Source of the DNA: Bacillota bacterium
Lineage (GTDB): Bacteria; Bacillota; Clostridia; Peptostreptococcales; Acidaminobacteraceae
Reading direction: 5' to 3'
Length of the DNA stretch: 33,043 bases
Assembly: GCA_024636005.1 (NCBI GenBank)
Contig: JAGXHV010000111.1
Span: 1 to 33,043 of the forward strand
The notes under the pieces were generated by a model. The model was not told where the DNA came from, ran no database searches, and saw only the letters and a program-made list of their open reading frames with translations. Each line of letters opens with the position of its first letter. Position 1 is the stretch's first letter. Shown piece after piece: positions 1 to 8,517 of this stretch. Both the position numbers and the translations under genes were made by a program.

Positions 1-3000
1 CACCATGCGATTGACTTGGTCATAGGTATAAGTGATTTTTTTACCGAGTGGATCTGTGTAAGAGCTGAGATTGCCTGCGGGATCATAGTTGTATTGACTT
101 TCACCACCATCAGGATTGACAATTGAAATGACTTGATTCATTTCGTCATAATCATACTTTGTCAATGCGCCAATCTGATCGATGAATGTTGTCAAATTGC
201 CTGCCGCATCGTACTCATATTGCTTTAAATGGCCCAAATAGTCTGTTTCAATGCTGAGTTGACCAAGAGCCGAATACTCATACATTTTAGCATCGCCATT
301 TGGATTGGTTTGTTTGGTCAGATTTCCAAGTGCATCATATTCAAAGGTTGTCAGACGCTTTTTCTCATCGGTGTAGGATTCGAGCAACCCCGTTCGATCG
401 TACTTCTCAAGGGTGGATCTGTTCAGTGCATCCGTGCTGGTGACAGTCCCATTTATGTCATCATAACTCTTCTGGGATAGGATGCGTTGATTGACCGACA
501 TTTGAGTGATTCTTCCATAGAGGTCGTATTCGTAAAGCGTTTCTGTCATCAGTGGGTCCACTGTTTTGGTCAGTTCACCAAATGCATTGTATTCATACTG
601 AACAGTGGCCTCGTTTGGATAATGAACCGCCATCAATAAACCCGCTGCACTGTAGTCGTACTGGGTGGTTTGATTCATCGCATCGGTCGTTGATATGATC
701 TGGTTGGCTTCATTGTACACATAGTGCGTACTGCGTCCTAGTGCATCTGTGACCTTGGTGGTGTTTCCGAGTACATCGTGGACCATTGAGGTTACATTAC
801 CCAGTTGATCTACCATTTTGGTCACTTGATTGACTTTGTTGTAGGTTAAGGTTTGCCTATAGCCTTTAGCGTCTGTTATGGATACAACATTTCCAAGCAA
901 ATCGTAATCGTATTTTATCTTTTGGTTTCCTCTGGCATCCATCACGCTTTCAAGCTGATTCATGACATCATAGCGATATGTGGTTGTGTTACCGAGCGCA
1001 TCGATCACGCTGATGAGATTGCCATTTGCATCGTACTCATAAGTGGTGACGTTTCCAAGGACATCTGTTTTCGATGTCATGCGGCCATACCGGTCATAGC
1101 TGTATGTGGTTTTCGCGCGATTGGCATCGTACGATGTGATCATGCGTTCATTTTGATCGTAGTCATATCCCGCTACGTAACCACGTTGATTGGATTGCCG
1201 GGTGATTTGTCCCCGCTCGTTATACTGATAAACACTATACAGTTCACCGACGGTTTCTTTGATGACGTTGCCGTACACATCATACGTATAGTGTCTCTCC
1301 ACGCCTTTGGCATCTACGACACTGAGCAGCTGATCGTATAGGTCGTAGGTGTACGTGGTGGTTTGCTGGAGCGCATCCGTCTCAAGGACCATGCGGCCAT
1401 ATTCATCGTACTCATAGCTGTATATGGCGCCACTTGGAACTGTGATGTCTACCAGCTGATCCATTTCATCGTAGCTGTAGACTGTCTTTTGAAGCTTTGC
1501 ATTGGTGACGATCATCTGATTGGATGTGTCATCATATGCGATAAGGGTCTTTCGTCCATAAGCATCTGTAATGACTGTGATTCTATCTTTTATGTCATAG
1601 TCAAACCTTGATGTGTGATTATAGGCATCTTTTATTTCTATGACGCGGGAGAAGTCATCGTACTGATAATGAATTGTACCGCCATCAGGTGCGGTTACAC
1701 TGATGATTTGTCCGGCTGCATCATAGGCATAGACTGTTGTATTATGATTTGCATCTGTAAATTCAACCATTCGACCAAGCACATCATACACGTAAGTACT
1801 TTCATTGTCTTCGTGGTCTTTGATCGACTTTATAAGTCCAGCAGAATTGTATGTGTACTTGGCCATTAGAAGATCATTTTCATAAACTGCCACGATTCGG
1901 TCGTAAGTGTCATAGACGTAACGTCTTAAGGTTCCGTCGTTGACTTCCACTATACGGTTTGACAGGTCATAGTCATAGCGCGTCTCGGTGCCATTAAAAT
2001 CATTGATTTTGACCAATCGGCCATATTCATCATAGCTGTATAGGCGCTCAAGTCCCTTTGGATGAATCAACTTCACTAATTTATCACTTTCATAATGATA
2101 TGTGATGGTTCTTCCTCTACTGTCTGTGACGTCTATGACTCTCCCAAATGTGTCATAAGTGGTGGTCATACTGCCATCACGCGTATGAGTGGTTTGCCTT
2201 TCTGTGTCGTAATCATACCGTACAAAATGATTGTCTATGTTGATTTCGACGACTCTGCCTTCACCATCATAGAGATATCTTGTTTCCCCGTATCGATCTG
2301 TTTTTTTCGTGATCTGTCCGAGTACATCTCTCTCAAATACGGTCAACTCTGCACCTTTGGTGATCTTTGTGATGTAACTTGCTTCGCCATAGTCGTATGT
2401 CACTATGCCTTCAGGCGAGCTGCTTTGGCTGAGACGTCCCTTCGCGTCATAAGTGTATGTGTACAGCTCATTAGGGTTTTCCATTTTAATCAAATGGTTT
2501 TTTGCATCGTAGATGAAATCTGTGACTATACCACTCGGCGCTGTTTCTTGAATGAGATTTCCATTGAGATCGTATGCATAAGAGGTCTTTAAATCCTCGA
2601 CTGATTTAGAGCTGACGTTGCCGTATTCATCATATTCAAATGTGATGGTTGCTCCACTTTGCATCGACTGAGACTTGACCAATCCATTTGGATAATAGGA
2701 AAAGTGGGTTGTATTGCCATTTTCGTCCTTTTTCTCAATGAGATTGCCTTTTGAATCATAAGCAAACGACTTGGTGCCATACGGTGTCGTCTCAGTGAGC
2801 ACGTTATCAAAGCCCTCCTGTGAATACGTATACGTTGTGACGTTTCCATACACATCGGTACGAGATGCAATCCTCAAATCGCCATCGTATGTGTATAGGG
2901 TTTGATTTCCATTTGTACTTTCTGACAAGAGTTGTCCCTCTTGATCATAAGTATAGACGGTGGATTCCCCATTTGACGCTTCACGTTTTAGAATATGCTT

Positions 3001-4128
3001 ATCATCAAAACTCACGCTATTCCAGCCACCATTTGCATTGATCGTCGTTGATTTGCCTGCGGCGTAATCATAAGTATACTGTACGGCGTCTAGCGAGGCT
3101 TGGGAGTCGATCTTTCCATTTTGATAGGTGAATGTTAAGTCGTCGCCCCCTGCAATATAACGCGTGATTTTACCATTGGAATAGTCATAGGTTTTTGTTT
3201 CGCCATTCGGATAGGCGACTTGTGTCAATGTGCTCCCTGTGTATGTAAAATTTACCGATTGCCCCTTTGGATCGGTCATGCTGCTGATGAATCCATTTGA
3301 ACCGTAGGTTATGACCAGTGACCTGCCTTGATTTGTGAGCGATTCGAGTCGTCCGGATGCATCATAGTTGTAGACTAGTTCATTGCCATTGACATCTATA
3401 CGTTTTACAAGTTTGCCTTCAATTGGTGTGTTCGCATCACGCCATGGTGCTCTGTAGCCTTGGTAGATAAAGGTTTCTCCATATTTTGTGACGACTTGAT
3501 ATTCAGTTGCACTGATTCTCGTAAGTTGATCACCTGCAGCCGATTCATAATGGCCTTTATCCAGTTCATAATTGACCATTAAATCGTCATCATAACTTGT
3601 AATGTCTGCGTCTGGATCATCCTTTACAAATACGAATGCGCGTTTTGTGCCATCTAGTCGCACTTCACCGATGTCATAACCGGCGTACATGCGCAGTTCG
3701 GTATAAAAGTTGAGATCCCAGCCCTCTCCAAAGGCACCAGTGCCCTCTTTATTGAATCGTGTCAATGTGAGATCATACCCAAGTCCTTTAACTTGAATGT
3801 CATTTTCTTCAAATACCAGATTTCCCGTTTTGAGATCGACTAATGATGGGTGTGCCTCTGAAGTGTTCGGACCGGTAATCTGTTCAGAGGGTTTTCCCAG
3901 TGAATTTGGCGATTGCGCCACGTCCGGTAATTCCGGCATTTGAATGGACATGTTTCCTATTGGATTTGGAACTGTTGGTGCTAAATTTTCTTCTTTCAAT
4001 AAATCGAGTATGGCCAGTGGATCATAAACCGTTCTCGGCTGTGCAAATGCTGGTAACACGTTACCCACTGTCATTACTAGAATTAGTGTAAGTGACAGTA
4101 TTTTCTTTAAATTTTTGCTCCTTGACAT
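1..4128 (-). CDS. Secreted RHS/YD-repeat protein, 3' end outside window
   Basis: An open frame of 1,376 codons with no stop runs off the window start, so the C-terminus is not visible. I read it from ATG at 4128, which has a strong AGGGGGAAG ribosome site just upstream. The N-terminus is a signal peptide: basic SRSKNLKK, a hydrophobic stretch, then a likely cleavage at PAFA/QPRT. Residues about 30-300 form a non-repetitive entry domain. From there to the edge come roughly fifty YD repeats of about 21 residues, such as YDANGNLISVIDALGNTTTY. In this family the repeats build a beta-cocoon shell around a variable C-terminal tip, which may be a toxin or adhesin. That tip and any immunity gene would lie left of the window. 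The gene sits behind a cyclic-di-GMP-I riboswitch and terminator, so it is probably expressed when the messenger is low. The family is secure; the function (surface shell, adhesin or toxin) is inference. Confidence 0.93.
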   Translation of the reverse strand, partial: MSRSKNLKKILSLTLILVMTVGNVLPAFAQPRTVYDPLAILDLLKEENLAPTVPNPIGNMSIQMPELPDVAQSPNSLGKPSEQITGPNTSEAHPSLVDLKTGNLVFEENDIQVKGLGYDLTLTRFNKEGTGAFGEGWDLNFYTELRMYAGYDIGEVRLDGTKRAFVFVKDDPDADITSYDDDLMVNYELDKGHYESAAGDQLTRISATEYQVVTKYGETFIYQGYRAPWRDANTPIEGKLVKRIDVNGNELVYNYDASGRLESLTNQGRSLVITYGSNGFISSMTDPKGQSVNFTYTGSTLTQVAYPNGETKTYDYSNGKITRYIAGGDDLTFTYQNGKIDSQASLDAVQYTYDYAAGKSTTINANGGWNSVSFDDKHILKREASNGESTVYTYDQEGQLLSESTNGNQTLYTYDGDLRIASRTDVYGNVTTYTYSQEGFDNVLTETTPYGTKSFAYDSKGNLIEKKDENGNTTHFSYYPNGLVKSQSMQSGATITFEYDEYGNVSSKSVEDLKTSYAYDLNGNLIQETAPSGIVTDFIYDAKNHLIKMENPNELYTYTYDAKGRLSQSSSPEGIVTYDYGEASYITKITKGAELTVFERDVLGQITKKTDRYGETRYLYDGEGRVVEINIDNHFVRYDYDTERQTTHTRDGSMTTTYDTFGRVIDVTDSRGRTITYHYESDKLVKLIHPKGLERLYSYDEYGRLVKINDFNGTETRYDYDLSNRIVEVNDGTLRRYVYDTYDRIVAVYENDLLMAKYTYNSAGLIKSIKDHEDNESTYVYDVLGRMVEFTDANHNTTVYAYDAAGQIISVTAPDGGTIHYQYDDFSRVIEIKDAYNHTSRFDYDIKDRITVITDAYGRKTLIAYDDTSNQMIVTNAKLQKTVYSYDEMDQLVDITVPSGAIYSYEYDEYGRMVLETDALQQTTTYTYDLYDQLLSVVDAKGVERHYTYDVYGNVIKETVGELYSVYQYNERGQITRQSNQRGYVAGYDYDQNERMITSYDANRAKTTYSYDRYGRMTSKTDVLGNVTTYEYDANGNLISVIDALGNTTTYRYDVMNQLESVMDARGNQKIKYDYDLLGNVVSITDAKGYRQTLTYNKVNQVTKMVDQLGNVTSMVHDVLGNTTKVTDALGRSTHYVYNEANQIISTTDAMNQTTQYDYSAAGLLMAVHYPNEATVQYEYNAFGELTKTVDPLMTETLYEYDLYGRITQMSVNQRILSQKSYDDINGTVTSTDALNRSTLEKYDRTGLLESYTDEKKRLTTFEYDALGNLTKQTNPNGDAKMYEYSALGQLSIETDYLGHLKQYEYDAAGNLTTFIDQIGALTKYDYDEMNQVISIVNPDGGESQYNYDPAGNLSSYTDPLGKKITYTYDQVNRMV

Positions 4129-4151
4129 TCTTCCCCCTAAAAATATGAAAT

Positions 4152-4176
4152 AAAAAAAAGTAGGCGGCTGCCTACT
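4152..4176 (-). terminator. Riboswitch-linked intrinsic terminator, copy 1
   Basis: Read on the minus strand, AGTAGGC-AGCC-GCCTACT forms a perfect 7-bp stem with a 4-base loop, followed by a run of seven to eight T. It lies between the GEMM aptamer and the RHS gene, so it acts as the expression platform. The segment GGCAGCC (4166-4172), made of stem and loop bases, can pair with GGTTGCC at the aptamer's 3' end (4189-4195), with one G-U pair. That would give a mutually exclusive antiterminator. Confidence 0.88.
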
Positions 4177-4186
4177 CTCATGTGAA

Positions 4187-4265
4187 ATGGCAACCTGGCA
4201 GTCGTAGTTTTGAACCTTAGACCCATGGCTTTGCGTCCCAATCTTTCGATTGGTTTGCCCAATAT
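4187..4265 (-). promoter_or_regulatory. Cyclic-di-GMP-I (GEMM) riboswitch aptamer, copy 1
   Basis: The minus strand carries the class I hallmarks in order: GGGCAAACC, a hairpin closed by a GAAA tetraloop (CCAATC-GAAA-GATTGG), the conserved GGGACGCAAAGCC, then CTAAGG as tetraloop receptor, and finally CTGCCAGGTTGCC. These match the well-known Vc2-type GEMM fold. The aptamer is followed within 11 bases by an intrinsic terminator and then the RHS gene. Ligand binding would hold GGTTGCC in the aptamer and leave the terminator free to fold, so an OFF switch is predicted. Confidence 0.92.
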
Positions 4266-4279
4266 TTTTTTGTATTTAT

Positions 4280-4307
4280 ATTATACTGTTTAATTATTAG
4301 GAAGTAA
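4280..4307 (-). promoter_or_regulatory. Promoter of riboswitch leader, copy 1
   Basis: On the minus strand a perfect -10 TATAAT (4280-4285) lies 16 bases downstream of a weak -35 TTACTT (4302-4307), about 15-20 bases before the aptamer. The same layout recurs in the second leader. A conserved dyad, ACCCC-N10-GGGGT (about 4305-4327), touches the -35 box and could be an operator. Confidence 0.6.
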
Positions 4308-4330
4308 CCCCTTGTTGATGCGGGGTATTT

Positions 4331-4601
4331 ACAAATTTTAGCAATGTACTTTGTCGTTTTGTTCGATGTCCCTCTAGCAAAAAAACCGATCAGTTGTTCG
4401 ATTGGTTTAATCAATGCTGAAATTATCCTTAAATTATTCATACTCCATTGCTATGTCAATCAAACACTTTTTTCTGTCCTATTTTCAATTTGTCATTCCA
4501 AGCATTGGAACATTGGAGTAGCAAGTAGTGTAAACAGAGCGATGGAATGACTACTTCAGTATTTCCATCGCATATCTTATAATTTACTGTTGAAACAGCA
4601 C
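4331..4601. other. Intergenic stretch with one strong hairpin
   Basis: I find no convincing gene here. The one clear structure is a stem-loop at 4539-4571: GCGATGGAA pairs perfectly with TTCCATCGC across a 15-base loop. It has no T-run on either side, so it does not look like an intrinsic terminator. The short open frames present are AT-rich and lack ribosome sites. Confidence 0.4.
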
Positions 4602-4868
4602 CTACATTAACAAAATTTCGAAATACTCACTTAGTGCTTCACTTGAATTTTCATTATTATTTTTTAACTGCCCTTCATAGTAACCTCTCCATTGAATAAA
4701 TATAAATACTATCAATAAAATTATCCAAATAATAGCTGAAACCGCTAAAAATCCATAATCAAAATAATCTGGCCCTATAAATATTTTTCCTAATGAAAAC
4801 AAAGCAGTGCTATGATTTTGGGAGCAACAGCAAATATTGCTAAAGGCAAAGCAAGGGATTCTGCACAA
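4602..4868 (-). CDS. Doubtful small membrane protein or gene remnant
   Basis: This is an 88-codon frame. The middle holds one clear membrane span (FLAVSAIIWIILLIVFIFIQW) followed by an acidic/Asn-rich tail. The N-terminal 30 codons are Cys-rich, overlap the opposite-strand four-helix-bundle remnant, and have no good ribosome site. The membrane segment may be the end of a decayed gene whose start was lost. I do not recognise a family, and it may not be expressed. Confidence 0.22.
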   Translation of the reverse strand: MCRIPCFAFSNICCCSQNHSTALFSLGKIFIGPDYFDYGFLAVSAIIWIILLIVFIFIQWRGYYEGQLKNNNENSSEALSEYFEILLM

Positions 4869-4922
4869 GAATACATCCGATTTCTGTATAGTGCTCTAGG
4901 ATCGCTTGATGAAGTGAAATAA
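4812..4922 (+). pseudogene. Remnant of a four-helix-bundle protein
   Basis: Reading from ATG at 4812 gives 36 residues ending in TAA at 4920-4922, with the stretches NIAKGKARDS, QEYIRFLYSALGSLDEVK. This matches the conserved core of the four-helix-bundle family first known from 23S rRNA intervening sequences (typical pattern NIAEG...EFIRFL..ALGSL.E). Whole members are about 115-125 residues. Here the first helix and everything after the third are missing, and no ribosome site precedes the ATG. It is therefore most likely a truncated relic, with a strong terminator straight after it. Confidence 0.6.
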
Positions 4923-4929
4923 TTAATGT

Positions 4930-4968
4930 AAAAAACGAGGTAAACTTTTATGGTTTACCTCGTTTTTT
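4930..4968. terminator. Bidirectional intrinsic terminator
   Basis: A perfect 16-bp inverted repeat (AAAAAACGAGGTAAAC / GTTTACCTCGTTTTTT) surrounds a 7-base loop and gives a T-run of six on both strands. On the minus strand it is the first good terminator downstream of the S-layer-homology gene. On the plus strand it follows the four-helix-bundle remnant. Confidence 0.85.
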
Positions 4969-5046
4969 CTCATCACTTAATCTTATCTTTTGACCTCCGG
5001 TCGCTCCCTTGGAGTACCGATCACTCAAACTGCCAAACTTACTTTA

Positions 5047-5079
5047 GGTACCAATTTGTACCTGTCCCCAATCGGCACC
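5047..5079. repeat. Dispersed GGTACC...CTGTCCCCAAT repeat, copy A
   Basis: GGTACCAATTTGTACC followed by TGTCCCCAATCGGCACC, with a second CCCCAATCGGCACC immediately after (5078-5092). Close relatives lie at 8571-8650 (as an inverted pair) and 16246-16271. All are intergenic. The form resembles REP-type repeats mobilised by Y1-family (RAYT) transposases, but no such transposase is visible here. Confidence 0.65.
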
Positions 5080-5096
5080 CCCAATCGGCACCCCTT

Positions 5097-6707
5097 TTAC
5101 TTGTTAATCATGCCTGATACGTTTAACATATTGCTGATTACTTGTAAACCTTCTTCATTTGTGATTTCGTTTAATGGTCTAAGCGAGTTATCCTCATAAC
5201 CATTTAAAATACCAAACGCCACAGCATCCAGAAATGATTCAGCCCAAGTTGGAACTAAATTAATGTCAGTCTTGTTAAGTCTGGACTCATCTCTTCCTGT
5301 AAATGTTAAATACTTCTGCGCATTGGCAACCATAATACCCATCTCTTGTCTGGTTATAGTTTGACTAGGCTTGTATTTTCCATCAGGGTAGCCAGCAATT
5401 AGATCATACTTAACTAATGTAGTGATCGCTCTGTTCACCTCAGTGTCTATTTCAACATCTGCGAATTTGCCATCAACCGCTGTACCTTCTAACCCTAAAG
5501 CTCTCACCATGTATAAAGCAAAGTCGGCTCTAGTCATTAATGCAGTAGGTTTGAAGTGATCAACATCTAATAATATCATTCTAGAAGCCAAATCGTTGAT
5601 TGTTTTCTCTGACCATCTACCCTCAACTGATTTAACCGTCATTGGTTTGTAGATTACAGAGTAGAAAGAATTTGTTAATGAGTTAATTCTTGCATAGTAT
5701 TTGTCTCCAACCTTAGCTATTGCTGTAAGAACATGTCTAAATGTTCCATCTGCGTTGAATACGATACCTGTTGTGATTTTCGAAGGGTTGACATTTGACG
5801 GGATCTCAAATTGTCTTTCAACAAATGTGTTAAAAGAGTTCATTGGAACAACAGAAGTTTGACCATTGGTTACAGTTATAACTTCAACATCAAAGCTCAT
5901 AGGGGCTACTACATATTCTCCACCTGCAGTTTGAACTGCAGAAGCAAATTGAGTTTGTTCTGTAGCTGTTGGAGAAGATACCGTGATTCTGACTTCAGCA
6001 GTAGAACCTACCGGTGTAGCTGTTGATATTAGATTAGCTGGTAAGCTGTAAGTTAAACCTTGAACTGTTAAATCAAATGTCACATTGCCTGTATTCGCAG
6101 AATTCACTACAGACATAGGAATTACTACATTTGTTGTTCCAGCGCTAGTAACAACTGGAAGTTTAAGAGTTCCACCATTAGGTAAATCAGCTATAGCCGT
6201 CATTGCAGCTGTAGCATTTACATTTACTGTGGCAATATTATTAGCGACAACTGGAATTGGAACTAAAGATGGTGTTGGTGCTGGTGTTGTTGGTGATGGT
6301 GACGGTGATGGTGACGGTGACGGTGATGGTGACGGTATTGGTTTCACGGGATCTTCACCAGAACCATTATCTGTGCTCCCTCCTTCAAAGGTATAGTTAT
6401 AATACGAACCACCATAATAATTTGCTAATCTAACAACATATTCACCACTTTGATCTGCATTAAATTGATCGAAAGATGTCATGAAATTGCCACTTTCAGA
6501 AAATTCAGTTTTGAAAACCTTTAAAGTTTTATCTGGAGCGTACACAAAAAACGCAACCGCATCATATTCTGTACTTCCATACACATACAACTCTTTTAAA
6601 TTATCATTATAATCAACTGTCACATATGAAAAAGGCGTTGCTGCGAAAGCAACCGAACTTATAGCCATAATAACTATCAAACTTAATAATATCGATATTT
6701 TCTTCAT
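5097..6707 (-). CDS. Surface protein with C-terminal S-layer-homology repeats
   Basis: I place the start at ATG 6707 (536 residues), preceded by AGAGGGG at a good distance. An upstream frame extension to 6740 would run into the previous gene and lacks such a site. Residues 1-23 are a signal peptide ending SVAFAA. Residues 24-112 form a small beta-rich domain, about 120-150 a Pro/Ser spacer with (SP)n, and about 150-360 a further beta-rich region. From about 361 to the end come three S-layer-homology units, the last two clear (GYPDGKYKPSQTITRQE, GYEDNSLRPLNEITNEE). Such units usually bind secondary cell-wall polymer, so the protein probably sits on the cell surface. The preceding gene ends 19 bases upstream on the same strand, which suggests one transcript under riboswitch copy 2. 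The binding target is unknown. Confidence 0.9.
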   Translation of the reverse strand: MKKISILLSLIVIMAISSVAFAATPFSYVTVDYNDNLKELYVYGSTEYDAVAFFVYAPDKTLKVFKTEFSESGNFMTSFDQFNADQSGEYVVRLANYYGGSYYNYTFEGGSTDNGSGEDPVKPIPSPSPSPSPSPSPSPTTPAPTPSLVPIPVVANNIATVNVNATAAMTAIADLPNGGTLKLPVVTSAGTTNVVIPMSVVNSANTGNVTFDLTVQGLTYSLPANLISTATPVGSTAEVRITVSSPTATEQTQFASAVQTAGGEYVVAPMSFDVEVITVTNGQTSVVPMNSFNTFVERQFEIPSNVNPSKITTGIVFNADGTFRHVLTAIAKVGDKYYARINSLTNSFYSVIYKPMTVKSVEGRWSEKTINDLASRMILLDVDHFKPTALMTRADFALYMVRALGLEGTAVDGKFADVEIDTEVNRAITTLVKYDLIAGYPDGKYKPSQTITRQEMGIMVANAQKYLTFTGRDESRLNKTDINLVPTWAESFLDAVAFGILNGYEDNSLRPLNEITNEEGLQVISNMLNVSGMINK

Positions 6708-6726
6708 TTTAATTCCCCTCTCACTA

Positions 6727-8289
6727 TTAAAAGTTACCAAATATGCCTAGCCATCCATCTCCTATGCCATATTTGACACCACCAAAAGTCTCCGCATCAA
6801 AACTGACATCTCCTTCGATCAAGAAAACTTTTGCCATATTGGGAACACCACTACTTTGATCAGTAGTGTCTACCGGACCGATATAAGCAGCTAACTCATC
6901 TGAATCTAACCAACCTATCCCAGCTTCGTCTAATGTCTTGAAATCTATTATTCTTGTTTCTACCAGCTCCATTTCTGTACTTGGTCCATCATAATAGAGC
7001 ATTACAAGCGCTTTAGGGTTAGTCACAGGAAAAGAATCGTCCGGTTGATAATAGACATAAGCATCTTCAATATTCGAATTAGAACTCGATATGGTTCCCA
7101 TACTGACCACTTGTTTACCTATCCTAATATTGAAAACCACATTCTCACCAGTGAGTTTATTTTTAGCGACAAGTTTAAATAAAAATGAAGTATCGTTCCC
7201 ATCCAATAGCAATTTAAACGATCCGTTACCCAAATCTGTAATTCTCGAATCTTCATCTGCTTTAGCTAGGTCGCTAAAAATGTTGTAATTTGAATTGGTA
7301 AAGGATGCAATCGCATGATTCGCACTGACATACACGTCTTTATAGATGTAATATTCTCCATAGTGAGTATCCAATATCTCATCACTATGGTTCCAACCTC
7401 CGACGACTTGGCTCGTATCAATTCTCAAACCCACGAAATAGTCGTGATAAGCATTGATGTAAATATTCTTTTCCTTAATTGTTTCTGTAGAATCGATGTA
7501 TGTTACTACAACACGATATCTAATATACCCCGAACTGCTCTCATAGCCTACAATTCCACTTGAGAGTCTGCTTGAACCTCTTGTAGACATGTCTGTAATC
7601 TGAATGGATTCAATCGCATTGACAACACCACCTGAAACATCTGTCTTTTCAAGCGCAAAATAGGTTTTTTCTCCTTCAACTAAATTGGTTCCGAGTGGCA
7701 TATCAATGAAATACTCTGTCTGATGCTCAGTAAATGTCAATTTCCCAATACTCTCAAGTTGGTTTAAAAGTTCATTATTATGAGCAATATCCCTCTGCAA
7801 ATCGTTGCTTAAAATATCAAGCTCATATACTTTTTCAAGCGGAAATGCCACTTCTGAGACCACAGTTTCAGTTGCATTAGCTGTCACCGTCAAAAAGTAT
7901 CCATACGCAGTTTTATCTGCAGTTATCATATGATTGATCACCGTATCTGTTGAGCCATCCATAGTGATCGAAATTGTCTTTGGTCCGTATTTGGGCACGG
8001 TCATATGGATAATGTTATCCGCTTTAACTTCTTCTCCAGACTTCTCTACTTTATTGGTGTCTGAATCATTCACTTTGATTGTGATAATAGCTGACGTCGT
8101 TATATAACTTGTTTCTGGTTCGAAAATTTTAACAAATAAATTCGTGTCCTCGGCAGGCCAAAGTTCTTCTTGGAAACTTTGAAAATCAGTCTCAAATGAA
8201 CTGCCAGTGGCCACTTCTCCCTGTGCAAACGTTGGCAAACTGCCAATGATCAGCAATAAACATATTAAAACACTAAAAACTTTTTTCAT
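6727..8289 (-). CDS. Secreted beta-rich protein, function unknown
   Basis: 520 residues from ATG 8289, with AGGGGGAAAG directly upstream. That is almost the same ribosome site as the RHS gene. Residues 1-22 are a signal peptide (MKKVFSVLICLLLIIGSLPT, FAQG). The rest is mature, Thr/Ser/Val-rich and beta-like, with alternating hydrophobic strands and turns, no cysteines and no membrane anchor. I do not recognise a named domain. Parts such as AIITIKVNDSDT and FVGLRIDTSQVVGGW resemble adhesin-like beta-sandwich modules only in general style. It is the first gene of a two-gene unit with the S-layer-homology protein, so the pair may form a surface complex. The transcript starts in the second cyclic-di-GMP-I leader. 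Confidence 0.87.
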   Translation of the reverse strand: MKKVFSVLICLLLIIGSLPTFAQGEVATGSSFETDFQSFQEELWPAEDTNLFVKIFEPETSYITTSAIITIKVNDSDTNKVEKSGEEVKADNIIHMTVPKYGPKTISITMDGSTDTVINHMITADKTAYGYFLTVTANATETVVSEVAFPLEKVYELDILSNDLQRDIAHNNELLNQLESIGKLTFTEHQTEYFIDMPLGTNLVEGEKTYFALEKTDVSGGVVNAIESIQITDMSTRGSSRLSSGIVGYESSSGYIRYRVVVTYIDSTETIKEKNIYINAYHDYFVGLRIDTSQVVGGWNHSDEILDTHYGEYYIYKDVYVSANHAIASFTNSNYNIFSDLAKADEDSRITDLGNGSFKLLLDGNDTSFLFKLVAKNKLTGENVVFNIRIGKQVVSMGTISSSNSNIEDAYVYYQPDDSFPVTNPKALVMLYYDGPSTEMELVETRIIDFKTLDEAGIGWLDSDELAAYIGPVDTTDQSSGVPNMAKVFLIEGDVSFDAETFGGVKYGIGDGWLGIFGNF

Positions 8290-8300
8290 GCTTTCCCCCT

Positions 8301-8375
8301 ATTATGATTTAATAAATCTATCTTAAATTCCTCAAAAGAATTCAAGTCGTATATTGGTGTTCTCGGATTTGCAAA
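8301..8375 (-). pseudogene. Relic of an RHS-type N-terminus between terminator and gene
   Basis: Between the copy-2 terminator and the ATG at 8289, one minus-strand frame reads FANPRTPIYD followed by LNSFEEFKIDLLNHN. The intact RHS protein has AFAQPRTVYD right after its signal peptide. The relic has no start codon and no signal peptide, and its frame ends in TGA at the next gene's start. I infer that the duplicated leader once headed an RHS-like gene, most of which was deleted and replaced by the present gene. The match is short, so confidence is limited. Confidence 0.42.
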
Positions 8376-8385
8376 TGTATGTAAT

Positions 8386-8412
8386 AAAAAAAAGTAGGCG
8401 TGGTTGCCTACT
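8386..8412 (-). terminator. Riboswitch-linked intrinsic terminator, copy 2
   Basis: On the minus strand AGTAGGC-AACCAC-GCCTACT gives the same 7-bp stem as copy 1 with a 6-base loop, followed by seven to eight T. Here GGCAACC (8402-8408) is the exact complement of GGTTGCC at the aptamer's 3' end (8426-8432). The antiterminator is therefore fully paired, although the loop sequence differs from copy 1. Confidence 0.88.
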
Positions 8413-8423
8413 CTTCATGTGAA

Positions 8424-8502
8424 ATGGCAACCTGGCAGTCGTAGTTTTAAACCTTAGACCCATGGCTTTGCGTCCCAACCTTTCGATTGGTTTGCTCAAT
8501 AT
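8424..8502 (-). promoter_or_regulatory. Cyclic-di-GMP-I (GEMM) riboswitch aptamer, copy 2
   Basis: The minus strand has GAGCAAACC, CCAATC-GAAA-GGTTGG, GGGACGCAAAGCC, CTAAGG and CTGCCAGGTTGCC in the same order and spacing as copy 1. The few changes keep the fold: an A-to-G change in the GAAA-capped stem turns an A-U pair into G-U. It heads the transcript for the secreted protein and the S-layer-homology protein. Confidence 0.92.
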
Positions 8503-8517
8503 TATTATTGTATAAAT

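Noticed and set aside
229-2592. Several open frames of 80-165 codons on the plus strand
   Set aside because: They are opposite-strand shadows of the YD-repeat gene: its repeated codons leave antisense frames open. None has a ribosome site, and their translations are Ile/Cys/Val-rich without family signs.
6708-6740. Upstream start of the S-layer-homology gene at 6740
   Set aside because: It would overlap the previous gene and put eleven polar residues before a clear signal peptide; AGAGGGG precedes ATG 6707.
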